From: 'Nostoc azollae' 0708
Lineage (GTDB): Bacteria; Cyanobacteriota; Cyanobacteriia; Cyanobacteriales; Nostocaceae
Assembly: GCF_000196515.1 (NCBI RefSeq)
Contig: NC_014248.1
Span: 4,964,001 to 5,028,000, forward strand
DNA: 64,000 nt
Direction: 5' to 3'
The notes under the pieces were generated by a model. That model worked only from the letters and a program-made list of their open reading frames with translations, ran no database searches and had not been told where the DNA came from. Positions 19,579 through 29,193 of the stretch are shown piece by piece (position 1 is the first letter of the stretch; the number at the start of each line of letters is the position of its first letter). The translations under genes were made by a program, and so were the position numbers.

Positions 19579-20395
19579 AAAAGACCTGTCAGGAAAATTA
19601 ACTTGGTGTGAAAAACATGGTAGAAGGGAATTTTGAGGGTGTACCAAAAGGAAAAGTCCACTAAATTAACTATATTCAAGAATATCCACATCGTACAAAA
19701 TAAATACTGGGAATAACTAACCATCAGTTTCAAGACTTGTTAGCCCGAACTGAGATGTAGCATAAAAAACTTCAAGGTGACATAGAAAGTAAAAACATAG
19801 GTATAAATCAGAAAGGAGGAGGGGGGAAAGGGAAACTAGAGATAAAACAACAGGTATATCTATGCTTGTTCTATTGGAGGAAAATGCCAACATTTGAGGT
19901 TTTAGGTTTGCATTTCGGTATATCGAAAAAGGACACATTTCATTATTGGTTAGAGATAGTACAAAATGTTTTCCCTCGTAGTCTCCTTGAACAGGTAGAA
20001 AAACATGATAGTGATTATGCCATGGCCACTCAGAACAAAAGGCAGGAAATAAAGAGTTTTCCACCAAGGGTATTTTTGTTGAATAGGTCATTAGACTTGT
20101 AAAAATATTCCGGGTACCTTACCTAAACAAAGACTTTCCCTGAATTACCCAATTTACTTACAAGTAATTCTTACTAACTATTGGTGGTTTAGTCACATTA
20201 GGAACTGGTTCATGAGTGTTGCCCATTTCATAAATGTTATGGATATGAGGTCAGTTATAAATTAGTCATCAACATCTTCATGGATAGGAACTATCCGTAA
20301 CTATTCCCAACCCTGATTCTTGCCTTCGCTCTTTCCTCATCTTAACACTGTGGAAAGCCAGACACAGACTCCTTTATAAATTTTTGACACTCTCT
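19579..20395 (+). mobile_element. Defective IS (DDE_Tnp_4/HTH_Tnp_4 type), copy 1
   Basis: About 817 bases that recur in inverted orientation at 28365-29193. The only readable protein is the N-terminal helix-turn-helix part of an IS5-like transposase, from about 19884 to 20102 (PTFEVLGLHFGISKKD, DTFHYWLEIVQNVFP, SLLEQVEKHDSDY). It ends abruptly and the DDE catalytic part is missing. Both copies lack the same catalytic portion, so they descend from one deleted, non-autonomous element. The ends are uncertain to a few bases: the left begins near AAAAGACCTGTC and the right ends near GACACTCTCT. Confidence 0.72.
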
Positions 20396-20544
20396 ATTGG
20401 TTTAATTACTAAAAAAGAATAAAAACAGGTAACTGATGAAGATCTAGAGAATAAACTGTTAGTAATCTAAAAATAGATTGCAATAGAAATTGACAAATTA
20501 TGAATGGAATAAAATTATTCACTTGGCTTGATATAGGAATAGTA

Positions 20545-21663
20545 TTTGATTTATGAAAATGCTCCGTACATCTGGAGAGACGGAAAATCAAAGGTAGTGT
20601 TTTTAATGAACCACTCAAAGATCCTCTTAAGATGAGAAAATGTTGGGATTAAAGCACAAAAACGTCGCAGCCAAGTTTTCCCTTGCAACCAAACATCTTC
20701 TATGGGGTTTTGAGAGGGACAGTTAGGAGCAAAGCGGACGCAATAAATTTTCCATTGCTCTAAAGGTAAACCTTGGTTAATAGATGCTAAAAAATTTTGA
20801 ATTTCTTTTGAACGATGATAACTAGCTCCATCCCAAAAAATAAGTAATTGTTGGTTAGGTGACTCTTCTAGTAAATAGCTGAGATAATCAATAGTATTTT
20901 TTGAGTTAGCTGTATCATAGGTTTTCAACAATAAATTTTTACCTAAATAGTCAACTGCTCCATAATAAGTTTGTTTATCTCGTTCGTTACTAATACTAAT
21001 TGGAATGCTTATTTCTTGGTCAGTTCTACCCCAAACATATCCAATGCTATCTCCCCAAAGTAAATGACACTCATCTAATAGCAAAACTCTCAATAGCGCA
21101 GCTTCTATATCTTCTCGGCGGCTCGCCAACAATGATGAAATCTCTTTTTTTTTGCGGCAACTGCTTCTTCATTAGCTTTTGGATTTGCTGAAGATGTTTT
21201 CTTCCAACTAATTACTGCCGCATCAAACAAGTCGTAATAACTACGTTTTGATTCATAAAGTACATCATGTTCAAAAGCCAATTTATACTCAAGTTCGCCA
21301 AGCTCCCAACATTCCTTCGTTTGTAACCAAGCCAGTACTTCTTCTCTTTGTTGAGTATTCAAGTAGCTTTTTCTCCCTTTGTGTTTCAGGCGCAGTCCTA
21401 AAATTCCATCTTTCTCATAGGCTTGTTTCCATGTTGTTATTGAACTAACTGAAACATCTAAAATTGTTTGAATTTCCTCATACTTGTAGCTTTGATAAAC
21501 CAGCTTCACTGCCAATGCTTTTCTTACTTCCCTTGCATCTGGAAGCTCATCTATAAATTCTTGTAGTTCTGCAATTTTAGATTGTAGCTCCTGGTTGGTC
21601 ATTGTTAGCTATTAGACAAGACAGTTTCTCAGTATTATCTCCTAGTCCTTTTCAAGAATCAAA
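20545..21663 (-). mobile_element. IS630 family insertion sequence
   Basis: About 1.12 kb flanked by TA on both sides. The ends form an imperfect inverted repeat, TTTGATTTATGAAAATG at the left and TTTGATTCTTGAAAAGG at the right (read inward), which fits Tc1/mariner-like IS630 elements and their TA targets. It encodes one transposase in two overlapping frames. It sits between IS copy 1 and the start of the broken KGGVGR ATPase gene, only about 70 bases ahead of that gene, and may have removed its promoter. Confidence 0.8.
20551..21602 (-). CDS. IS630 transposase, two frames joined by frameshifting
   Basis: The upstream frame (21602-21105) encodes the helix-turn-helix domains (YKYEEIQTILDVSVSSITTW, then the winged region with LNTQQREEVLAWL). 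The downstream frame (read from the overlap to 20551) encodes the DDE catalytic domain: first Asp in VLLLDECHLLWGD, second Asp in LIFWDGASYH, and Glu in PSQNPIEDVW. The frames overlap around a run of nine A residues on the coding strand, a standard slippery site, so a -1 shift would give one full transposase of about 345 residues. No stop or deletion is seen in the catalytic core, so the enzyme looks functional. Confidence 0.82.
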
Positions 21664-21732
21664 TATGATTTCTATATCAGAAGAATTATTCGCTAAACAA
21701 CTAACTACGGTAGTCATCTACCAACAGGAATA

Positions 21733-24700
21733 GTGAAAATACGCTGTTATTCAGATAGTTTAGAAATATATATTCCCACTCAAGAGTCTCGAGAGGAAGT
21801 TGCTTATCATTTAAAGAAATGGTTTAAAGACTGGTATCAGGAAGAAGAATCTGTGATTTGTTTTGATATTGGTGAAACTACATTACCTGTAGAACTTCTC
21901 AGTGGAGAAGAACCTTACATAACTGATATTGAGGTACGTCATTTTTGGGAGGAAATTGTTTATCTAGAAAGTGACTCAGAAACACAACCCGCGTCCAAAA
22001 ATATAGTTAAGCTTCCAGAGGCTTATATTGATAAGCCTAGTTTAATAGCTTTTTATTCTTTTAAAGGTGGTGTAGGTAGAACATTAAATTTAGCAGCCCA
22101 TCTTTTTGCTTTGCTAGATAGAGCTAAACAGTTAAATGAATCTATAACTATTTTGGTGATTGATGCTGATTGAGAAGCACCAGGTCTTACTTATTGGAAT
22201 GCCTTTCAAAAACAACAGCCAGAAGTTTTTTTTATTGATTTTTTAGAAATTTACCACTATCTTAGTATTGATAGAGATGAAAAACTTTCTTTATTTGCAG
22301 ATGAAGTTATAAAATCAGTTAAAAATGACGGAGAATCAAGAATTTATTTCTTACCTGCCTGTCTTAAAGATGAACAATTACTAGATACTCCTATTTTACC
22401 TGAACATTTGCTTAGAAGTCCAGATGGAACTTGGGAATATAGCAATGCTATTTATGGCTTAGGTAAAATTGTTGATGCAGATTATATTTTATTGATTTGA
22501 GAGCCGGATTGAGTTAAATATCCAGTCCAATAATTTTTGATCTATGAATTCAAAGGTTTTTAGTTACAACAATTAATGATCAATCTATTAAAGGTATAAG
22601 TCTTATTTTAAAAGAAATTGGTAAATTTGCACGACTAGAAGCAGAGGTCAGAGATAACACATATTATGAGCCAACAATAATAAATAATTAATATCTTCAA
22701 CTTAAAATAAGACCTAAAAGAATCACTCCCTAATGTCACAACCGATTGAATATTCGCTTATGTGGAACCACAAGAAAATAAGTTAGATGAGGCAAGATTG
22801 TATATTAAACAAGCTTACTTTACAGAGTAATTACTTTATGTAAATAACTGGGAAGATGCACGCTCAAAATTCAGTCAAACTTCAGTGATGGAAATTGCTA
22901 GAAATTGCGCTAAAGAATTATCACCAAATGCCAAAAATCAGGAATTAACATCAGAAATACACAAACGGGAAGAGGTGAAAAGACTTAGGGATTTATGTCA
23001 ACGACATAAGTCCGCTGAACCAGGACAAGGAGAAGACTTACTGATAACAGTCCCTTTGCGGAACTTAGCTACTAATTTTATAGATAAATCACTTCATATA
23101 GTATCAATTGGAGCTAAAGGCGCTGGAAAAACTTTTAACTATATACAGTTATCACGTTTTAAATAATGGGAAAGTTTTCTGAATTCTATTGATAGTAGAA
23201 CTAAGGAAACTGAGACGAAAACATATATATTTCCTTAAGGAAAATGCTAAAACTGTTATCACAGAATCCAGAATTCAACTTAGAGCAGATTTAGGTAATA
23301 ATGTTCTTGAGTTTGTGCATTGAGAGTATACAGATAGGATTAAAAAGGAACTTGAAGAGCAAAATTGGAATGAACCAAAATGGACAGAATTCTGGGTTGA
23401 TGAAATTGCCATAGCTATAGGTATTAATCCAAATTTAGATACTCCTAATACTCTTGGTACCATAAATCAAGATTTAAAAAATAAAGGATTAAAAATAATC
23501 TTTTTGTTTGACGGGTTAGAAGATATTTTTACTGAAATTGCCTCTAGTAATCAACAGCAGACTGCCTTAAAATCTTTGACTGATGATTTGCCAGAAAAAT
23601 TGTCAGAAATTAGGCAATCTAATCTTGTTGTAATAATTTTCTTGCGTCGTGATTTTCTAAGGTATACGATTACTCAAAATCTTAGTCAATTTGAGAATCT
23701 TTACCGTGCTTATGATTTATCTTGGAATCAAGATTCTTTCAGGAGTTAGGCAACTGGCACAGGCAATGGGTGAATATAGTACATCGGTATTAAATAAATC
23801 GCATACCGAAAGCTTTATGAACTCATAAGAAGTAGCTGCAACAGGAAACATTGTTCAAATATTCATGAGAAAATAGGTAGGAGATTGTATTAGATAAATG
23901 TTCCTGACGGTAATGAGATTTACTAAACTTGATTACTGCCAATACTTATGAACTAGTTAAATTAATTATACAATTACTAATTTAGCAGAGCATTTAGAAA
24001 GTATTAGCCATGATGCAATTAACTTTTATTTAAAAACCGAAAAGTTAACATCTCGTTTACTATGGGATAAGGTGAAAGAGGTAGTAGAAGGTGATGGTAA
24101 TTGGTACATCATATTTGATGGTAGTGTTTTAGACAAAAGATATTCTGAAGAAATAGAGATAGTGAGGAGACAATATAGTGGTAATGAACATGGCATACTC
24201 CAAAGAATTGGTGTAGTCAGTTGTGTATATGTGAATCCTAAATTTCAAAGATTTGGGGTAATAGATTACCGCATTTTTAATCCTGATGTGGATGGTAAAA
24301 CCAAGATAGACCATGTGAAAGATATGCTGCAAAACCTGGTGTATCATCAGCTTTTCCTCTTTGATAGGGTTTTGATGGACACATGGTATGCAGTAAACAG
24401 TTTCATGCTGTATATTGATAGATTAGACGAAATTTATTATTACCCTTTAAAAAAGAATCGGTTAGTTGATGATACATTTGCCAAAGGAAAAGATAAACCT
24501 ATTGAATTATGACAATGGAGTACTGAAGAGTTAGAATGTGGTATAATTATAAAAATTAAAGGGTTTCCCGCTCAGAAAAAAGTGAAACTATTCCGGGTTG
24601 CTGTTTCTACCAACAGAACGGATTATGTCGCTACTAAGGATTTATCTCAAAGTTCTACGAATGTTGTACAAGAGGTGTGTAAAATTCGTTGAAAAGTCGA

Positions 24701-25639
24701 GGAGTTTCACCGAGAGATTAAACAAATAAGTGGCATTGAATCTTGTCAATGTCGTAAAGCTAGGCTTCAAGGAGATCATATTGCTTGTGCAATGTTGGTT
24801 TGGATTAGATTAAAGAATTTAGCCTATCAAACTGGTCAAACTGTTTATCAAAACAAGCATAGATTCCTTTCTAATTATTTAATTCAGCAACTAAAACGCC
24901 CAAGTCTTCCTATGTGCTTGGTTGAGTTCAATTGTTCCGTGCCAGGGCTACATCCCGCCCGCTATTTGTGCCAGTTACGTAAGTCCTGTCTTTCTTGAAA
25001 CTAGTTTATTGGATTCGTAGCGAATCTAATGTGATAGGTGCAGAAAAAGATAGTATTTACAGTCTAAGTAAAGAGAATCTCATAGATGAATTAGAGAAGC
25101 TATGGGGTAAGACACTAGGGATAGATAAGTCTAAAGAAGCCTACACAGCTTCTTGGGTATTTGCAGCTTTGACAGATTTTAATGGCAGACTTCAAGCCAG
25201 AGATATTGTCCGTTTATTATAAAATGCAGCGGATATTACAGTAAATAGAGCTAAAGAAGTACATTTTGAAAAATGGTCTACAAGCCGACTCTTACCTCCT
25301 CCAGCAATTCGCAGCGCTCTGAAACCATGTAGTGAAAAAAAAGTGAGAGAAGCTAAAGAAGAATATCTAGCTTTCAAAACATGGGTAGAAGATACACTTC
25401 GTAACTATCATCCGATTTAACGGATAATTCCCTTTGCTGTAGAAGATTTTGACATGGATTAAAAAACAGTAACATTATTAGAAGAAATGGGAGTGATTAA
25501 TGAAGATAAACACAAAGAGGAAATTAAGCTATTTTATATTCCTGAAATTTTCCGATAAGGGTTAGGTTTTTCAAGTCAAGGTGCGCGACCTAGAATAGTA
25601 GCGTTGAAGCGTAGGGTATTAGGGAAAGAGATTTTGTAA
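21733..25639 (+). pseudogene. Large KGGVGR-motif ATPase with a second P-loop, broken
   Basis: The gene starts at GTG 21733 and can be followed in pieces to about 25639. The N-terminal segment carries SFKGGVGRTLNLAAHLF, a ParA/MinD-like deviant Walker A with arginine in place of the usual lysine, followed by ITILVIDAD, a TGA, then EAPGLTYWN. A second NTPase begins near 23040 (LLITVPLRNLA, then the P-loop GAKGAGKT) with a Walker B-like IIFLFDGLEDIF near 23510. The C-terminus (WSTSRLLPPPAIRSALK, FYIPEIFR, GLGFSSQGARPRIVALKRR) runs to 25639. Several stops and frameshifts, plus a transposase insertion at about 23.8-25.0 kb, make it nonfunctional. Such double-ATPase proteins of over 1,000 residues occur in accessory regions, and a role in biological conflict is suspected but not shown. 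Confidence 0.7.
23913..24993 (+). pseudogene. IS4-like DDE transposase remnant inside the ATPase gene
   Basis: From ATG 23913 (MRFTKLDYCQYL) a transposase can be read with several stops: ITNLAEHLESISHDAINFYL, then the catalytic part WYIIFDGSVLDKRY, FDRVLMDTWYAVNSF and FHREIKQISGIESCQCRKAR, which has the Y/H-REIK-type signature near the third acidic residue, then ACAMLVWIRLKNLAYQTGQT. Lesions include stops after KPIEL and KIR and others near the start. It splits the KGGVGR ATPase coding sequence; ATPase coding resumes at about 24995. Terminal repeats were not resolved. Confidence 0.75.
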
Positions 25640-25688
25640 TTATCTTTCTTTTTTCTATTTTAACTGATAATCCTTTCAGGTCTAACAT

Positions 25689-25856
25689 TAGACCTCTTGC
25701 AAAATTGTTTCTGTGGTATGATAGAGAGTTTTAGATCTTATGTATTTTTGGTGTTCTTTGGGCTGGCTAATTCAAACATAACTCTGTAACTCTAACGTTT
25801 GGCTAAAACAAATACAACTCCCATTATAACATAAAATTAATTCTGCAAGAGGTCTA
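25689..25856. mobile_element. 168-bp MITE with AGACCTCTTGCA ends
   Basis: The left end TAGACCTCTTGCAAAATT and the right end AATTCTGCAAGAGGTCTA form an 18-bp inverted repeat with one mismatch, flanked by TTA-like bases. The 168 bases have no coding capacity. The end sequence resembles those of IS5-group elements common in filamentous cyanobacteria, which could mobilise it in trans. It lies directly after the C-terminus of the broken ATPase gene. Confidence 0.78.
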
Positions 25857-25873
25857 TTATAGGAGGTGTGATT

Positions 25874-26050
25874 GTGGCTATTGCTCAAACCAATCCGCCA
25901 ATCCTGGCTTCAGAAGTGACAAAAACTCACTTCAGTCCAGATGAGTATCGAGCTATGGAAGAAACTGCCTCGCCTAATAACGTCACGAATACTACAACGG
26001 AGAGGTTATTACTATGCCTGGAGGTTCAGAAGTTTATAGTGCTGTACTAG
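25874..26050 (+). pseudogene. Uma2-family (DUF820) endonuclease-like remnant
   Basis: GTG 25874 is preceded by AGGAGG six bases upstream. The frame encodes VAIAQTNPPILASEV, then SPDEYRAMEETASP, the usual opening of Uma2 proteins. A frameshift follows: the expected HEYYNGEVITMPGGSEVYSA is read in the next frame from about 25990, and then the sequence stops. Only about 60 of some 190 residues remain and no PD-(D/E)XK catalytic residues survive. Uma2 proteins are plentiful, often transposon-associated, restriction-endonuclease-like proteins of cyanobacteria with unknown role. Confidence 0.65.
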
Positions 26051-26083
26051 TAATATAGTAATTCATTTGGGATTTTTACTCAC

Positions 26084-26396
26084 AAATACAGATTATCCAA
26101 GCACAAATTGACACAATTCTAGAAGAGTATCTTGATGAAATTTATCCATTAATCAAAGAATTTACAGATCAAAAGAATAGCTCACAAAAATGAATTTTAT
26201 CCAAGTTAAAACAGATAGAGGTCCAAGGTCATATAGATTATTTTGTAAATTGTAATAACTATTTATACAAAGAAGAATCAAATGAGCAATCATCATCATT
26301 TTCAACAAGGAGCATTTTCTTTAGTAAGTTACTATATAACAAGGAGGTTTTAAAAGTTCTTACTGATGTCTTAGAATTTCGAAATCACGGAATTTA
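26084..26396 (+). pseudogene. Helical protein remnant with an internal stop
   Basis: An open plus-strand stretch encodes QIIQAQIDTILEEYLDEIYPL, an in-frame TGA, then KLKQIEVQGHIDYFVNCNNYLY and LYNKEVLKVLTDVLEFRNHGI to a TAA near 26394. Composition and helicity look like real coding sequence, but there is no good start. Family not recognised; HEPN-type helical proteins have similar make-up, but this is not evidence enough for a call. Confidence 0.35.
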
Positions 26397-26452
26397 AAAA
26401 GGGGATTTCTTGTCAGCTATCACCCCTAAATTACCACCACAAAAATTCCAAA

Positions 26453-27505
26453 TTAATTAAAATCCATAGTCTCCACAAACTCTAAAATATTCTGCTTGAT
26501 GTCCTCAGCTTCATCTAAAATAGAACCAGGACTATCACCGTTAAAAAAGGTACGCTGACTGCTAACTATATACAAAAATTTTCCATTGATAAAAGCTAAT
26601 AACCCGCGATAAGCATCTAATCTGTTGGCATTACCATTATTTTCTTGTTTAGAAATTGTTGAACCTTTAGGCATATCAACTAATACATAATAATATCCCT
26701 TTAAAGTATCTTGCAGATATTCTGTGTATTTGATTTCTGCACCTTGAACATTGGTAAAAATGGCTTGTGGTAGATACTTTTTAATGAGAGTAGAGTGGAG
26801 GTATTTTTCCTGTCCTTGAGATTCGATTTCCTCTAAATACTCTGGAGGGAGAGGATAATAATCAATTCTCAGTAAAGTTCCGACATCATCAGAAAAGCCA
26901 ACTATTCCTTCTTGACTTTGAATTGTTCCCCCCTGTTCTGAGGTAACTGGAATGGGAACAACAAAATTACCTAAAGGTGATTGATATACTTGCTGACCAA
27001 ATTCATCTAAGATTACTGTTTCGTATTCTTGGGGTGCATATTCTTCTTCTGTTTCTTCTATTGCGGCTATTACCTCTTTGATAATTTCTTCGGCTTCTAT
27101 ATCTTCTAATTCTAAGGCTTGCTGTAGTTGTTTGAGATAAGGTTGTTTTTGTGTGGGAATAGTCAGGTTTTGATCGTCTAATAGCATGATGACGCCAGCA
27201 GCAAAGCCATCTAATACTATTTCATCGGAAAGGCTGGCGTTGGCGGTATTAAATAATGTTCCTAATCCCTCATCCTGGGCGATCGCTACTAGTCTATCAA
27301 CTATTTCTAGCATTTCCTCTTCTGAGTATTCGTCAAAAACCTCAAATTCCCACAGTATATCCGCTAAACTTTCAGCATCTAAGTCTTCAATGGAAGAATC
27401 AACTATAGCAGTAATTACTGCTATAGCCGCTACTGCCTCTTCTGGACTCAGTGATTCTTCTGAAGTTTCTGTGGAATTGAAAATTTTATCATACTTTGTC
27501 ATAAT
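26453..27505 (-). CDS. Hypothetical acidic protein with TerB-like N-terminal region
   Basis: A 350-residue, strongly acidic protein. Residues 10-140 are all-helical with repeated acidic pairs (LSPEEAVAAIAVITAIVD, MLEIVDRLVAIAQDEG, DEIVLDGFAAGVIMLLDD) in the pattern of TerB/DjlA-N domains. A glutamate-rich spacer follows. The C-terminal 170 residues are a mixed alpha/beta domain (LLRIDYYPLPPEYLEE, DTLKGYYYVLVDMP, FLYIVSSQRTFF) that I do not recognise. ATG 27505 is chosen because GGAG lies upstream at good spacing. There is no signal peptide or membrane helix. It lies within the segment bounded by the two inverted IS copies, so its orientation relative to older neighbours has probably been flipped. 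Function unknown. Confidence 0.7.
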   Translation of the reverse strand: MMTKYDKIFNSTETSEESLSPEEAVAAIAVITAIVDSSIEDLDAESLADILWEFEVFDEYSEEEMLEIVDRLVAIAQDEGLGTLFNTANASLSDEIVLDGFAAGVIMLLDDQNLTIPTQKQPYLKQLQQALELEDIEAEEIIKEVIAAIEETEEEYAPQEYETVILDEFGQQVYQSPLGNFVVPIPVTSEQGGTIQSQEGIVGFSDDVGTLLRIDYYPLPPEYLEEIESQGQEKYLHSTLIKKYLPQAIFTNVQGAEIKYTEYLQDTLKGYYYVLVDMPKGSTISKQENNGNANRLDAYRGLLAFINGKFLYIVSSQRTFFNGDSPGSILDEAEDIKQNILEFVETMDFN

Positions 27506-27741
27506 TGCTATCTCCATCAATGCTTTTTTAGTAAAAACCGATTATAAACAGTAACAATTGTTAGTTTAGCAACATCAGGGGCCTTCTCTGGATGTTATCG
27601 CCGTCAGCAGTCAATAGTTGGCTTTTAACAGTCCTGATCTAATCGGTAGTCAATAATTTCAGCTTCTCCTCATGATCTTGGTAACTTCCTTAGAAGCGGT
27701 GGTGGTCTAACCTAGATGTTCTCACACAAGTATGGGGAAAA

Positions 27742-28146
27742 TTACTTGTTTGGTTTAGCAATACACGCTTCAATATCTTCTGCTCTGCGTAATAATAGAG
27801 ACTTTGCCTGCAATTGCCAACCCCATTTCTGAATTCTAAAAGCTGCAACAGTACCAACTATGGCTGCTAACAAACATATAGGCTGATTGAGAGAAATGCC
27901 AAATAACAAACCCAAAGCTGCAATTCCCCAAAATAGTAAGGCTGCTGCTTGTCTTTGCACTTCTAGAATTTCTGCAATTTTATTAGATGGTATTGTAGCT
28001 AATAATTCTTCTTTAATTTGCCTCTGTTCCGCTAAAGATATGGATAAACCGATCTTCCTGCGTAATTTTTCCATCTTCCGAGCATCAGTGCTGTACTTAG
28101 TTAGCTCATCTTCTAGCATTGTTAACAGTCGTTCTAATTGTGACAT
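27742..28146 (-). CDS. Hypothetical coiled-coil membrane protein
   Basis: A 134-residue protein. Residues 1-65 are charged and helical (LERLLTMLEDELTKYSTDARKME, LAEQRQIKEELLA). A hairpin of two transmembrane helices follows (about residues 68-85 and 88-105), then a basic helical tail with LLLRRAEDIEACI. A membrane-anchored coiled coil with both termini in the cytoplasm is the simplest topology. No family recognised. It lies 220 bases upstream of the TerB-like gene on the same strand and may share its promoter. Confidence 0.6.
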   Translation of the reverse strand: MSQLERLLTMLEDELTKYSTDARKMEKLRRKIGLSISLAEQRQIKEELLATIPSNKIAEILEVQRQAAALLFWGIAALGLLFGISLNQPICLLAAIVGTVAAFRIQKWGWQLQAKSLLLRRAEDIEACIAKPNK

Positions 28147-28217
28147 CGTGCATTCTATCCTTTTTATTGATCTAGAGTTATTATCTCGAATAATTGTTAA
28201 TTTTTATTGACTAAGAT

Positions 28218-28364
28218 GAAATGACCAATTTTTTAGAAAGAGAACGCTTAATTATTCGCAGTTGGATACCAGATCAACACACTGAACAACTCTTTGCAAT
28301 TTATAATGATAATGATCCTGAAGTTATTTATTTTCTTGGTAGTGCTGCTCGTGCTTTGAGTATT
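28218..28364 (+). pseudogene. GNAT acetyltransferase, N-terminal part (split gene)
   Basis: ATG 28218 opens FLERERLIIRSWIPDQH, AIYNDNDPEVIYFLG and ALSI, the standard N-terminus of RimJ/RimL-like GNATs, and runs straight into IS copy 2, where the frame stops after three foreign codons. The remainder of this enzyme is at 19141-19578 on the other strand: joining ...ALSI to ESQRQHL... gives a continuous family-like sequence. Confidence 0.82.
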
Positions 28365-29193
28365 AGAGACGCCTGAAAATGTAGAAAGGAGTATGTGTCT
28401 GGCTTTCCATAGTATTAAGATGAGGAAAGAGCCAAGGAAAGAATCAGGGTTGGGAATAGTAACTGATAGTTCCTACCCATGAATATGTTGATGACAAATT
28501 CATAACTGACCTCATATCCATAAGATTTATGAAATGGGCAAAACTAATGAACTAATTCCTAATGTGACTAAACCACAAATAGTTAGTAAGAATTACTTGT
28601 GAGTAAATTGGGGAATCTAGGGGAAATCTTTGTTGAGGTACCCGGGATATTTTTACAAGTCTAATGACCTGTTCAACAAAAATACAAAAGTACCCTTGGT
28701 GGAAAACTCTTTGTTTCCTGCCTTTTGTTCTGAGTGACCATGGCATAATCGCTATTATGTTTTCCTACCTGTTCAAGGAGACTAGCAGGCAAAACATCTC
28801 GCAATATCTCTAGCTAGTAATAAAATGTGTCCTTTACTTCCGTTTTGTCTGGATATACCGAAATGCAAACCTAAAACCTCAAATGTTGGCATTTTCCTCC
28901 AATAGAACAAGCATAGACATACCTGTTATTTTATCTCTAGTTTCCCTTTCCCCCCTCCTCCTTTCTGATTTATACCTATGTTTTTACTTTCTATGTCACC
29001 TTGAAGTTTTTTATGCTACATCTCAGTTCGGGCTAACAAGTCTTGAAACTGATGGTTAGTTATTCCCAGTATTTGTTTTCTACGATGTGGATATTCTTGA
29101 ATATAATTTAGTAGATTTTTCCTTTTGATACACCCTCAAAATTCCCTTCTACCATTTTTTTGACACCAGGCTAATTTTCCGGACAGGTCTTTT
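28365..29193 (-). mobile_element. Defective IS (DDE_Tnp_4/HTH_Tnp_4 type), copy 2
   Basis: About 829 bases homologous to 19579-20395 in inverted orientation. It keeps 12-18 bases in the helix-turn-helix coding part (after GLHFGIS) that copy 1 has lost, but has its own stop and lacks the catalytic domain as copy 1 does. One end abuts the GNAT N-terminal fragment at 28364; the other abuts the minus-strand reading frame at 29194-29577. Exact ends are uncertain by a few bases. Confidence 0.72.

Noticed and set aside
19866-20102. Plus-strand frame of 78 codons as an independent gene
   Set aside because: It is the helix-turn-helix start of a deleted transposase within IS copy 1, without the catalytic domain and with a matching broken copy at 28.7-28.9 kb.
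24995-25222. 75-codon frame as a separate gene
   Set aside because: The sequence is a middle piece of the KGGVGR ATPase (SLSKENLIDELEKLWG) resuming after the transposase insertion; it has no own ribosome site.
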